A stretch of 64,000 nucleotides of DNA from Paulownia fortunei (Eukaryota; Streptophyta; Magnoliopsida; Lamiales; Paulowniaceae): contig CM033115.1 in NCBI GenBank assembly GCA_019321725.1, forward strand, positions 20,284,673 to 20,348,672, given 5' to 3'. The notes beneath the pieces were generated by a model. That model did not search any database. It saw only the letters and a program-made list of their open reading frames with translations, and was not told where the DNA came from. A program made the translations under genes and the position numbers. Positions 53,831 to 64,000 of the stretch are shown piece after piece. Numbering within the stretch: position 1 is the stretch's first letter; each line of letters begins with the position of its first letter.

Positions 53831-55724
53831 TGGTTCACTCCAAGATTCTAGAATATCTATCTTAATCATCGCTTGTATTAGTAAATATGTATTTTTGACG
53901 GGTTTGAATGGAATATTAATGAAGTGAAATATATTGAATTTCCCATCTAAAGTTGAATTTATTTTTTTCTGAATATATCTATTTTTCTTATTTTTTTAAC
54001 TCTTTATTATTCTTTTAAGTTGGAATGCCTACTTTTACCCTTATACTTCCCCTTAAAGTTTTCTCAATACAAATGAAAATTATCTGATCTTTGTTTCGAA
54101 AAATATGTCCCACTACTTAAATCAAAAGAACAATTTACTTCATTTGTTATTTAGCTAATCAAATACTTTTGTGTATTTTTTAAGAAAGAATTAAGAAAAC
54201 GATGTATTCACCCAATTATACAATACATTTTTTTAAACAATAATTGATTTTTGGCTTGATTGAACTTCACGAGGCGCATAAATTTTATTAACCATAAGAA
54301 ATAAAAATTCAAACTCTAATTTTGGAATAAATCAGGCCCTTTTTTCCAAGTCTATTAGACAGAAGAAACAACTATACTATATTAATCATTTTGTCTTTCT
54401 TTTTCACATTTAAGGATAAATCCAACTAAAGAAGAAAATGATCCCATCCCCTCATTACCAAGATAAAGACATGAATAAGAATCTTAAGCAAAGTTCCCAA
54501 CGAATATTAATTAAATTAAGCTACAAATATATGCGCAAAAACCACGTTTTCCATTAAAAGGCAATAGACAACCTATTAATCGGCACACGGTTTTTAGTGT
54601 CTCTTCCGCACCAGACAATCTGCCAGTAAGAGAATAAAACATAAGCTGGCACAAGGTTTTTAGGATAATAATCATAATTAGAGAGTTAGTTGACGATATA
54701 TAACCTCAAATTTTATATGTAAATTAAATTAAATTTATATATTTATAATTTTAAAATTATGTAAATCAAAATATTTATATTAGGAGGATTAAGAATTCTG
54801 ACTTCATTAATATAAATTAATCATGATGTTAATGGGGGTATCAATGAAGCTTTATTATAGTTACTAAATCAGAGTAGACGAGGAAGATAATAGGATTATA
54901 TTTAATCCAAGTGTATCATTCTAATAATGTGGTCTTAGAATCAAAAACTCAACAAGCAAAAGATGACTTGTAAAATTAGTCATTAGTCATATAATCATTT
55001 AATTATGTGGAACAGTGACTTTTAATGTGCGAGGCAGATGGTATTTTACTACCATCCACATTAAAAAAATAGAGTTTTTTTTAACAGTTGTTTAATTGTA
55101 ATGTCGTGAGCTTTAGCGTATAATTTCAAAATTGAGGGTGTCATTTTTGGGTGAGTGAAATCTTGACTCTAATTCAAAAAAAAATTCTTAATTTTTCAAA
55201 TTGTATTATAAGAGATATAATCGAACAAGTAGACACTTCGGTGCACTAGAATCCTGAAATCTGGAAATGGAATAGTCATTTAAATTTCTAATGTCTAAAA
55301 GTCTTCGTAATTAAATTCTAATGTGAGCAATTAAATACAATTTTTCACTTCTTTCGTGACACCGTAACTACGAGTTAGTATTGGAACAAACGACCATAAC
55401 TTTTCTTCTTTTCTCAAACATACATCTGACTGAAAATAGAACATTAGTCAACTATAGAATCTTCAACTACCAACCAACACATCTCCATAATCAATGCAAA
55501 GGAGTGATTACAGGTGAATCAGGCATGGGACTTCATAGCCGAGCTCCTCAAGGACATGCTTAAATTGAATCTCACAGAAGAATGAGTGATGCGGGGAAAG
55601 GGCAAAGATTTCACCTTGATCTGTTAATGCACTCAATCAGCCAAATGACTTAACCAGTCAGCAGTTCATTGTCCGGGGAAGACCAAAAATTTAGCATGGC
55701 GGTCCCTTCAATTTTGGCACTGTA

Positions 55725-56806
55725 TCATTCACTTAGTTTGCAGTTACGTATGTACGGATGATCATATTTTATATACTTGGTCCAATATGGCCTGTACTTT
55801 GTCATTGCCAACTCTAGCCAGGGTTTCATGTTCCCATTGTAATGTATAACAGCTGCATTCTCAATCTCCGACAGATCAATGCTTGGATTGTAACCCAAAC
55901 CAAGCACGTGCCATGACTTTATAAGTGGATGTGTAAGCCCATAAAAAGTAATCAGACCTGGAGGTAGTGTCCCAAGGTTCCACAGCACCCTGTCTTCATT
56001 CTAATACCAAAAGTGCAAGAAAAGAAAAGATTGAACTCACAATATTTGACAGTCATGGTTCCTCTTCTATACAATAAGTTATTTTCAGAAAACAATATTA
56101 CCAGCAACTTTTTCATAGAAACAGTTTTGAAGAAGGAAAATACATGTAGCTTCTAGGTACAGCTATTTACTAGACATGCCCCCCTACCCCAATGAGAATT
56201 ACAAAGATTTTGTATTACTCATCCCCTGCATATGGCTTCATGGAAAGCAAAACTTGAAAAAGAAAACTTACCATATTCTGCCATTTGTGGTATATGCCAG
56301 TTATATCCTTCTTCTTCCACTCCTTGAGATAAAAAAATGTTCATTCCATATGCCCACACACAAGCATTTGGATCAAAGTTTGTAGCAATATGAGGATTTG
56401 AAAAATTAAGGAATTTATCAACTGCCCCATTTACTTTTCCATGGAGATCTACTGTCCACAATCCAGTCAAATCCTTCTGAACAACAATGTCATCATCGAG
56501 GAAAAGAATTCAATCCAACTCTGGATAAACTTGTGGTAGATAAAACCTTAGGTGATTAAGCATAGAAAGATACTTCGGGTTCCTGTATTTCAGGTTAGAA
56601 GAACCAGCCTTGAAATAGTATTCTTTCATGGCTGCAGACTCCAGCTGACGCAGGACAGGACAGTAGGATGAGTTAAGCCACTTGAATTCATCAACATTTT
56701 CAACATGAATGGTAGCTTTACCAGGAGGGTTCAACAGAAACCACATATTCATCACTCCAAAGTTCAATCCGTAACTAAATGAAAAACATGTTTCTCAGGG
56801 TCCTGC
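55725..56806 (-). pseudogene. Broken GAUT (GT8 galacturonosyltransferase) fragment
   Basis: The minus strand matches the C-terminal third of GAUT1-like pectin galacturonosyltransferases: GKATIHVENVDEFKWLNSSY, NLKYRNPKYLSMLNHLRFY, the catalytic DDD context LFLDDDIVVQ, then GTLPPGLITFYGLTHPL and HYNGNMKPWLELAMTKYRPY to a normal stop at 55725. Lesions: an in-frame TGA at 56510-56512 just before the DDD motif; a one-base frameshift in an A7 run (plus strand 56331-56337); a second frameshift near 56766-56771; and in-frame losses of about 5 and 10 residues. One intron (56001-56271) with good splice sites is kept, so it arose by DNA duplication or by decay in place, not by retroposition. Nothing upstream of about 56806 is recognisable. 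It lies directly downstream of SAP18. Confidence 0.88.
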
Positions 56807-57059
56807 AAGTGGCTCAGGCTGAGATAAACATGCATCTTATCATGGCCATTTACAGAATGAGACGAACATACACATAATGTGTATGTACATATGCATTAAT
56901 GTTTGCATGCAACTATGTGTATGTGGTGTGTGGTTTTTGATATCTATTATGCATTTGAATTCCTATTATGTATGTGTACAAGGGGTGTGTGAGTGTGCAT
57001 GTGGCATACGTATCTATCTATCTTAGTTACTGAATTGGAGATTTATCTTGGTTTCTTTT

Positions 57060-57343
57060 ATTTTTATTTTTTTTTGATCTGTTTGCAACGAGAGAGACAC
57101 AAAACAATCAGATTCCAAAATAGGAGAAAATTCAACAGGTAAACTAGAGTGAGAGGCATGAAGTGTGAAAGGGATCTTTGTTAGATAGTGAACCACACTA
57201 TTGCCGGATCTATTTACCCAAGCAAGGGAAACTTCAAACCTCTGAGCCAAATCCCTGATGTCAAAGGCCAATGAAGCGACAATCCAAGGGGGGTCAACTT
57301 CATTAGCAGCTACATAGATGATGTAGCCATTAATCATATACAT
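57060..57343 (-). mobile_element. Non-LTR retrotransposon RNase H-like fragment
   Basis: A minus-strand open frame of about 90 residues reads DPPWIVASLAFDIRDLAQRF then VSLAWVNRSGNSVVHYLTK and later CFVSL, which is the C-terminal part of the RNase H-like domain (RVT_3 type) found at the ends of plant LINE elements. No reverse transcriptase remains nearby, so it is a truncated relic. Confidence 0.6.
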
Positions 57344-58101
57344 TTAGCATGTATATACAATATGCAATAGGATATTGAAATGAAAAAATTGTACACTATA
57401 GTAAATCACATCAGATGGATGAATTGCCACTGATGTAGTAGCGTCCATAATGTAATAAGTCCACACAAAAAGAAATGGATCCTACTTTGATGCGACCGCC
57501 ATCAGCATCTTCAATCTTCTGTCTTTAATTCTTCAATATAAAGCAAGAGCTTTCATAAATATTTTCCAGAATTAAGTCGAATTTTTGAAGAATGACTAAT
57601 TTCTCTCTCAAACTAATCACAAAACAAAGAGCATCCAGATTTTACCTTTTTAATCATTTGAGATTCTTATGCATAACATTGGCAAACCCATGTTAACATA
57701 CAACCGTAGCACATCTAGGCATCAAATGATAAGAGTCAGGAAACTTAAAGCCACTCCATCCAGTTACCACCACATGCAATGTAACTACTAAATCAGATGC
57801 CAACTCATGATACGTGACTTGAGTGTTGTAACGTAAGCATTAGTCAAGGTTTATACATACACCAGATTGGCTAAAACCAAGCTCATAGCTGCTCCTGACT
57901 CTCATTAGCATACATGTCGAACAGGTTTGCTGATCTAGATCCATGACTTGGAAATCAAAGTGCGAAATGACATGGTTAAAAGAGGTAAAAGATGTAATGA
58001 CAGCTGTTGCTTGACATCTAAAGATCCAAGTTCTCAAAATACCAAACTCACTACACGAATGCCGCAGAAATCTTTGAACATCATACAAAGAAAATTTTCA
58101 G

Positions 58102-58551
58102 ACTACTGGGTCAGGATTGCCACATCCAAGTAATCACCTATCTGCATATGCAAGGAACGAGTCAAAAACAAATTCATAATCAAAATATATATGCTGCCCG
58201 GGTTTGAGGAAAACAGGATTTACCTGAAAGCTAAGTTCACCCAAGGCTTTGCTTCCACTGTCAGGCCGCCTCCCATTAGGGTAAGAAAAGGTTCTCCCAA
58301 CCTTCAAAAGACAGTGGATAATCACCACGGTCAGAATATTGCACGCTTTTCTTTTGCATCTATCATCGAATACTTAAACTTGAGTGGATACTTATATCTA
58401 CAGTAATCTATGACATTCATCAGTCTTAACACTAATAACTGTCATACTAACCTATCTGTTGGAAAAAAGAACTTGGCATGATGACCAACAAGAAGATATA
58501 ACTGCCATTTAGTACACAACAAGAGAACATGAAAATGAACAAGGAAACATG

Positions 58552-58597
<46 letters not shown>

Positions 58598-60744
58598 TCT
58601 CTGACCACAAAACGACCACGTTTATCAGGATAGACAAAAGCAAAGGACAGAATAGCATCTCTTCGTCTTGCTTCTGGAGCAACCTCTTTTACCTAAAAAA
58701 CAAGCAAAATCAATGACAAAATGCTATAGAACATAACATCAATGTTAAAATGAAAAGGATATAAGGCATACCACCTAATATGCCACTGTAATTATACTAT
58801 ATCTGTTTATGGTGACTTTATTCATAAATTTCCTCATTCCAATATTCTCCCAAAATAAATTTGAAAGCATTTGAAATTTTGAGGGGAGATATATCCAATT
58901 ACCAGCTACATTCAGCAAAATGTCAGTGAAGGAAGAGGTTCATTGTGTTCACAAACTTGATGATGAGAGTACACTGGGATCTAAAGTTGTTGCCCAAAGG
59001 AAACTACTTATTGTACTCATCCAATGATTCTTTCCTTGGCCCTAACGAGGGATTTAAAGAACCACACTTTCTCCAATAATTTAGAAAGAATAATGGTTCC
59101 ATCATGAATGTCAGCAAGATTAAAAAGAGTATTTTCGTCTACTCACCACAAGACAAATAAAGGAAAAAAAGGAAAAAAAGGAAAAAAAAACTCACCTCTC
59201 TTCGGATGTATAAGCATATACATGCAACTAAGAGAAGTAGAGAGATGAAGAAACAAAACTAAAAAGAAGATATTTGGTGCAACTTTTCATACCAGATCAG
59301 TTAATTCACGCAAGGTCGCATCCATCCACGTATAAATTTGGACCTCATCTTTTGGTTCCTTGCCTCTCACTGCAAAATCTTCATCCGTATGATGGCCTCC
59401 AACCTGTATAAAATTCAGAAGAGAGCAAACCTTAAGCATATGTGTTTCACTGCAATCATAAAACTATTGCCCAATATGAAGTACATACCTTGGTGAAAAC
59501 ACGAAGCAACAATGGACAAGTCTGGGCAACAATGGGACAACAAAAAAGGTATAAATACCTATCAGTATAACACAATGAAAGAACACAGTTCATATCTCAT
59601 AAGCACAACCTAGGCTTCAGTAAGTCCAAAAAACAGTCATACTCCTAGAATTTTAGAAAGCTGTTTGTAAAATGATCCCAATACCCACCAACCCTACTTA
59701 TACGTACTGACTAAAAAAAGAATAATAAAAATCAGTTTAATAGTGCGAATGCACCTTTTAATTGAGGATGCCAACCATATCATCCAACATACATGTTAGA
59801 CCCTTAATATTGATAGTTTTTCATTTCTTGCTGAGCTCAGTAATTCTACTTTCTGTCTTTACTAAAGTTTGTGCTAGATTTCTGATATTTCCCATTTTAG
59901 AAGCATACACTATTGTACATTACAAAGAATCCTGACACAATGATGGCATCAACTTTCATCAATTCGCTCAAAAGCATGAGCAAGAAATCAATGAATTCTA
60001 TTTGTTCTACTAGTTCAGAGAGGAGACTCACTACCAGAATTCCTGAAAATCCAATTTTAATTCCCTCGTGCTGCTTCTTGTCTTCTAAATGACTACACCA
60101 ATACCCAATTGTTAACTGCAAATTCCCTCAATTTTATCATTCTGTGATGATTATTAAGCAACTCCACACTATGCATAAGCCAAGAAGCCTTCTTCGTTTT
60201 TCCAAGTATTGAACTTAAGAAAGTTGCATGTAAAAATACACACACACTTGCAGATAATTCAAATATACTCTCTCCGTCCAATTTGAATGTCCCATTTTGA
60301 ATGAGGGACGAGAACTTAAAAAGTTAAAAATCTGCGTATCATTACTCTTTTGCGGCAAAGAGGAAGCTGGGAATTAGAGGCGTTCATATATTTTTTTATA
60401 AGAAACTTGCCATTTTTAGAAAAAAAGATATTGTTTGTAAGACTGAGTGAGTATATGCCAAACCTCAAACCCTGTCTCGTGGATCAGTCAATGCTCGTAA
60501 ACAGGCAACCACGGGCTTATACATTACCAATTAATTCTAAGAACAATAAGAAATCACCCGAAAACCCTAGATAGATACATAAACGTGAACAGGAAAAGCT
60601 CGTATAAAACTACAAAGAGAGAGGAACCTTCTCTCGGTCGACAGGTTGAAGGCGAGGGTCGGCGGACTTGGGCGCAGGAGGTGGTGGTGGACCCCTCCCC
60701 GGCGGAGGCAGCGGTCGTCCCGGTCTTCTATGCATTTCTGCCAT
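58102..60744 (-). CDS. SAP18: SAP18, Sin3/HDAC and ASAP complex subunit
   Basis: Six minus-strand exons, 60744-60628, 59521-59489, 59403-59293, 58692-58597, 58301-58224 and 58140-58102, all in phase 0, give 157 aa. The Pro-rich N-terminus (MAEMHRRPGRPLPPPGRG) is followed by the conserved ubiquitin-like SAP18 fold: TCPLLLRVFTKVGGHH, EVQIYTWMDATLRELTDL, LSFAFVYPDKRG and VGRTFSYPNGRRPDSGSK, ending IGDYLDVAILTQ. In eukaryotes SAP18 belongs to histone deacetylase co-repressor complexes and to the ASAP complex on spliced mRNA; in Arabidopsis it links to ERF repressors and salt response. Intron 1 is 1.1 kb and holds a Stowaway-type MITE. The intron after exon 4 begins just before a (CT)n run. Length matches the family (about 150 aa). 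Confidence 0.96.
58559..58592. repeat. (GA)17 microsatellite next to a SAP18 splice donor
   Basis: On the sense strand the intron after exon 58692-58597 starts GTTTCTCTCT and runs straight into the CT repeat, so the microsatellite begins about four bases past the splice donor. Confidence 0.95.
60268..60451. mobile_element. Stowaway-type MITE (Tc1/mariner) in SAP18 intron 1
   Basis: The left end TACTCTCTCCGTCCAATTTG matches the Stowaway terminus CTCCCTCCGTCC and the right end GACTGAGTGAGTA is its inverted counterpart. A TA dinucleotide flanks both sides, as expected for this superfamily. About 184 bp long with no coding capacity. Confidence 0.72.
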
Positions 60745-61709
60745 CACTCTCTGGGTGTCTCTGCGTGTGTATTTGCCGTTTTATTTGGGCCATCATAGTA
60801 CCCCTTTCGGGAATAGCAATTTTTAGATATTGGGCCTGTGGGCCGGCCCAATGAGAACCCATAAAAGTTGGATAATCTATCCAGCTTAAACAGAGCGTCG
60901 CTATTTCCCTGTGTCCGGATTGATTTGTTTCTACGGATATCATATAACTCGTGCCCAAAAGAAAAACGGATAAATGAATGCGTAGGAGTTTAATACACCT
61001 AAAAAAAAATAAAAAATAAAAAAAAAAAAAAAAAAGATAAAAGAAAACGGATAAAACATGAGTGCTTTGTTTGGTTTTATTTTGGATTATTTTGAGAAAG
61101 TTATTTTAAGATAATATATTTTGATAATAGAATTGAAGTATTTGTTGTGAAATTCAAATCTAGCACTTTTTATTTGGCCTGATTTTGACATTTTATATTA
61201 AAATTAAATACTTAGCAATAGACACAAAAAAATATGAGCTCATTGATCTATTTATTCATAAACTTTGATGTTCGATTCTCCGTCAAAGACCTCGGGCCGG
61301 TTCATTCTTCCTGATAGTAATGATTTGTTAGTGTCACAAGTAAACAGGTGAGTTCACATAAATTGATATTGATTAACCAAAAAATTCACATAATTTTCAC
61401 GATATTAATATAATACTCACTATTAATTTGATCGTGTAATTGTATTATATGTTTCATTTTAGATCGTTAATTGATCACAAGAAGTAAGTAAATATTGATA
61501 GTGGAGTAAATTAGTTTACACAAACAACATAAACATGATATAGTTATCAATAAAAATCATACATGAGATACATAGTAATGGATCAAACTTGGTCCATCCC
61601 AAAATCTTCTCTCTTTCTCCTTTTTGTAGGATGACCAAGTTTGCTCCATTAAGCTTACAGACATGTTCTTAAGGCTAATTAACTAGATGTGGTCTATGTT
61701 TCCAAATTA
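60745..61709. other. SAP18 promoter and spacer to the bHLH gene
   Basis: The 110 bp next to the SAP18 ATG carry its promoter (separate entry). The rest is AT-rich; about 61060-61150 has a phrase (TTTGTTTGGTTTTATTTTGG) typical of MITE ends but without a clear partner. No coding exon recognised. Confidence 0.4.
60785..60850 (-). promoter_or_regulatory. Cluster of site II elements upstream of SAP18
   Basis: TGGGCC or its complement GGCCCA occurs four times, at 60785-60790, 60831-60836, 60839-60844 and 60845-60850, between 40 and 110 bp upstream of the start codon. Site II clusters bind TCP factors and mark promoters of housekeeping and growth-linked plant genes. No TATA box is evident, which fits that promoter class. 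Confidence 0.7.
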
Positions 61710-63772
61710 TTAGGTGGCGCCACCAAAGTGAGGCGGTGGCCAGACGACTGCGCCACCACCATCAGTTATGTAGGACATGCATGACAAGGGAACCAAACAC
61801 AGCCCTCGGCTTTTCAGGTCGCGCTTTGACTCCTCGCTTTCATTCTCAGTTGGACCCTGTCATCACATATCATTTCTCATCAATTCAGAATCGATCAATA
61901 TATATATATATATATATATGTTTATATATATATTTAGATATCATTAACTTGAAATTAGAATCCAAACTACCAATAATATTGTAGTGCTCAATCACTTTCT
62001 ATAAACATCCAAAATAAGGTCGAATTTTCAGAAGTGTTTTTTTTTTTTGAGGGGGGGGGGGGGGGGGGGGGGGAAGGAGTTCAAAAATATTGTCTAATTA
62101 AAAGTAATGACGCGAGTCATCACTAACTTCCAACCATTAAGGTAATATTGTATTGAAAGTAATTTATTTTTTTCAACTCTTATTAAAACTCATTTATCAC
62201 TTTAAAATAGACTTAAAATACAAGTAGCGATCAGTTTTATTTTGTCACTCACACAAATTTAATAGTCAAAATAAATAGTATTTCAATTATTATTATTCAC
62301 AATTAATGAAATATATATACAAGATCTAGTGACAACAAAACTAAAATTGTCACTAATAACTTCGATATAAACTTAAACAAAACCAGACCTAATTTTTTGA
62401 TCACAAAGTTTTGTATGACTATTTCTAAAATCGAATAATGAGATGAAATTTTTTTATCAAGTTATATGTAATTTTTATTAGGCTATATATATATATATAT
62501 ATATATAAGTGGAGGAAAGAAAACTGAAAGGAAAAAAAAAACATTTAAATTTAATCATCCACCCAGGTTAAAAATATGTTTCTGAAGTTGAATTCAGATC
62601 TAGTCTAAGAGTCTTATATCAACTGAAATTGGTATAGGAGAATTATTCTAATTACAATAAAATAATTAAAATACATGAAAAATTGAATATATAATTCCTA
62701 AAGCGAGTGGCTGAAATAGAATGCAAACAAAAATAATGTTAAAGTTCTCTTAAAATTTAATAAAAGTGAATTATTTGTATACACCTACACAAATATAAGG
62801 TAAAATTTCTGCCATTCATTATGATCTTATATTAAATTATTTAAACTAACAATTAATTGTATACACCAACATAAATAAGAAAATTGAAATAATACCAAAC
62901 AAATGAAAAACTACGGAAAATGTATTATTTTCTAAAAACTTTTTCCCAGACAAAAACAATCCTCTTTTTCCCCTTTTCCACCATTTTTCCGTGAAACCAA
63001 ATGGAGCCCAAAGGAAAATTAAGGAAAGAAGTAAGCACTTTCTTACCGCTTTCATTGCTCTACTGCTCTTGTTCCGTGATGTCTTCATGTAAGGGACGCT
63101 CAGCGTCTGCAAGAAAACGAACTCAAACCACTTACTATCTATATCATATGAATGACAACTAATAATATTTGGGGAAAAAAAAAAAGAAAAGAAAAGAAGA
63201 AACATATATATCAATAGTTAATATATTACTGCATGCATAAGTACAGTTTAGGTGATTTGCTCTCCAGCCCTAAATCACAAAGGTATATATAAGATTACAC
63301 AATGTAGGGACCAGGTCAAATGAACAATAGTATTTTTTTCCAAGAATTGTTAAATGACTAGACTAAATGTTTACAATACCTATGAACATTCTATATTTTG
63401 GCTTATAAAATGCTACCCATTTATGATTGTGAACAATTGAATTATATACGATGATATTAATGTTTCACTTTATGAATTCTTAATAACTATCAAACCCCAA
63501 AAAAGGTCAAAAGCATAAGAACTCATATGATCACTTTTTCCTTTCAAATTCTAGCTTTAGGGGAAATTTATCTTCAATCAACTTTAATAGAAACTTCAAA
63601 AGAATATAATGGAGCATTGATTAATTCCTTGATGGAGGGGGATGCGAACACGAGATATTCTATGTATAGAACAAATACCAAGAAGAATGGTTTAAAGTGT
63701 CAGTACCTCAACTTGGTTTTGAAGGAATTTGATGTATCCAATGGCCTCCATTAGTACGGATGCTGTGTCTGT
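61710..63772 (-). CDS. bHLH transcription factor, 3' part (truncated by window edge)
   Basis: Three minus-strand exons in phase 0, 63772-63707, 63106-63047 and 61856-61710, give the last 90 residues of the protein. The first encodes TDTASVLMEAIGYIKFLQNQ, which is the loop end and second helix of the plant bHLH domain; the second TLSVPYMKTSRNKSSRAMKA; the last ends RDLKSRGLCLVPLSCMSY, then a Gly-rich VWPPPHFGGAT. This tail is typical of the bHLH112/bHLH123-like subfamily. The basic region, first helix and the N-terminal activation part must lie beyond the right edge of the window. The third intron (61857-63046) is 1.2 kb and holds a run of 23 G. Confidence 0.9.
62051..62073. repeat. G23 homopolymer next to a T run in a bHLH intron
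   Basis: Twelve T at 62037-62048, then GA, then 23 G without interruption. It is in the 1.2-kb last intron of the bHLH gene (as C23 in the transcript sense). The exact G count in a read-based assembly is uncertain. Confidence 0.9.
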
Positions 63773-64000
63773 CTGCAAATATTCTCCACCCCCAACATCC
63801 AATATTTGTCACAAGTTAATTAGTTATTGTTCAGAAAAAAAAAATATATACTGCATAAAACTATTCTACTGTATATAGCTCTGAAGAGAATATGTCCTCT
63901 TTTTCTTGAAATCCTAAAAGCATGCAAAATTGACTCCTCATTTCTGCAAATCGTGCCTGTCTTGCCCATGCCATAACAATCGCAACTTTTATACAATATT
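63773..64000 (-). other. Intron of the bHLH gene running off the window
   Basis: The acceptor TTTGCAG lies directly upstream of the exon at 63772. No basic-region exon is visible up to 64000, so this is intron sequence continuing beyond the window. Confidence 0.7.

Larger units (their letters stand above)
50907..55724. other. BBD leader region and AT-rich spacer
   Basis: The right-hand 5' leader of the nuclease gene probably extends from 50906 to about 51.8 kb and may hold an intron; a (GA)15 run at 51807-51836 reads as a CT-rich tract on the gene's strand, typical of plant core promoters and leaders. From about 51.9 to 55.7 kb the sequence is AT-rich and non-coding, apart from a GC-rich island at 53650-53830 (separate entry). 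Confidence 0.45.

Overview
This is a nuclear genomic window from a flowering plant, almost certainly a eudicot. Genes are intron-rich with GT-AG boundaries, spacers are very AT-rich, and the proteins are plant-specific or plant-type: plastid ADP-glucose pyrophosphorylase, plastid ribosomal protein L31, fused DHFR-thymidylate synthase, a SABATH methyltransferase, a bifunctional nuclease and an auxilin-like J protein. The exact species cannot be named from the sequence. Gene models were built by hand by joining exons at splice sites and checking that every phase closes.

Layout from left to right. 286-7365 (+) encodes an auxilin-like J-domain protein (AUL1 type, about 1430 aa). It converges on 8428-14010 (-), the large subunit of ADP-glucose pyrophosphorylase (about 528 aa). 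15802-16309 (+) is chloroplast ribosomal protein bL31. 18577-18992 (-) is a small two-exon plant defensin. 25804-26574 (+) is a single-exon DUF4408/DUF761 membrane protein. 33910-36497 (-) is a SABATH carboxyl methyltransferase that most resembles jasmonate O-methyltransferase. 40795-45475 (-) is bifunctional DHFR-thymidylate synthase. 47115-50906 (-) is a bifunctional nuclease (BBD type). 55725-56806 (-) is a decayed galacturonosyltransferase (GAUT) pseudogene. 58102-60744 (-) is SAP18. 61710-63772 (-) is the 3' half of a bHLH transcription factor that runs off the right edge.

The long spacers (19-25 kb, 26.6-33.9 kb, 36.6-40.6 kb, 51-55.7 kb) are AT-rich and hold mostly transposon relics: a TRIM-like LTR miniature near 30.2 kb, a long-TIR fold-back element at 37.6-38.4 kb, a hAT-like element at 45.8-46.4 kb, a non-LTR RNase H fragment near 57.2 kb and a Stowaway-type MITE inside SAP18 intron 1.

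The most interesting points are: (1) a spliced upstream micro-exon that gives DHFR-TS a mitochondrial-like presequence, with an E2F consensus site overlapping its start codon; (2) a non-canonical GC-AG intron and a Gly-to-Arg change in the thymidylate synthase part of the same gene; (3) an AGPase large subunit that keeps the catalytic-type Arg and Lys; (4) the two-exon defensin; and (5) an orphan GC-rich promoter-like island near 53.7 kb. No operon-like or clearly new multi-gene system is visible. Several genes have defence-linked relatives (defensin, DUF4408/A70-like, JMT, BBD), but there is no evidence in the sequence that they form a functional cluster.
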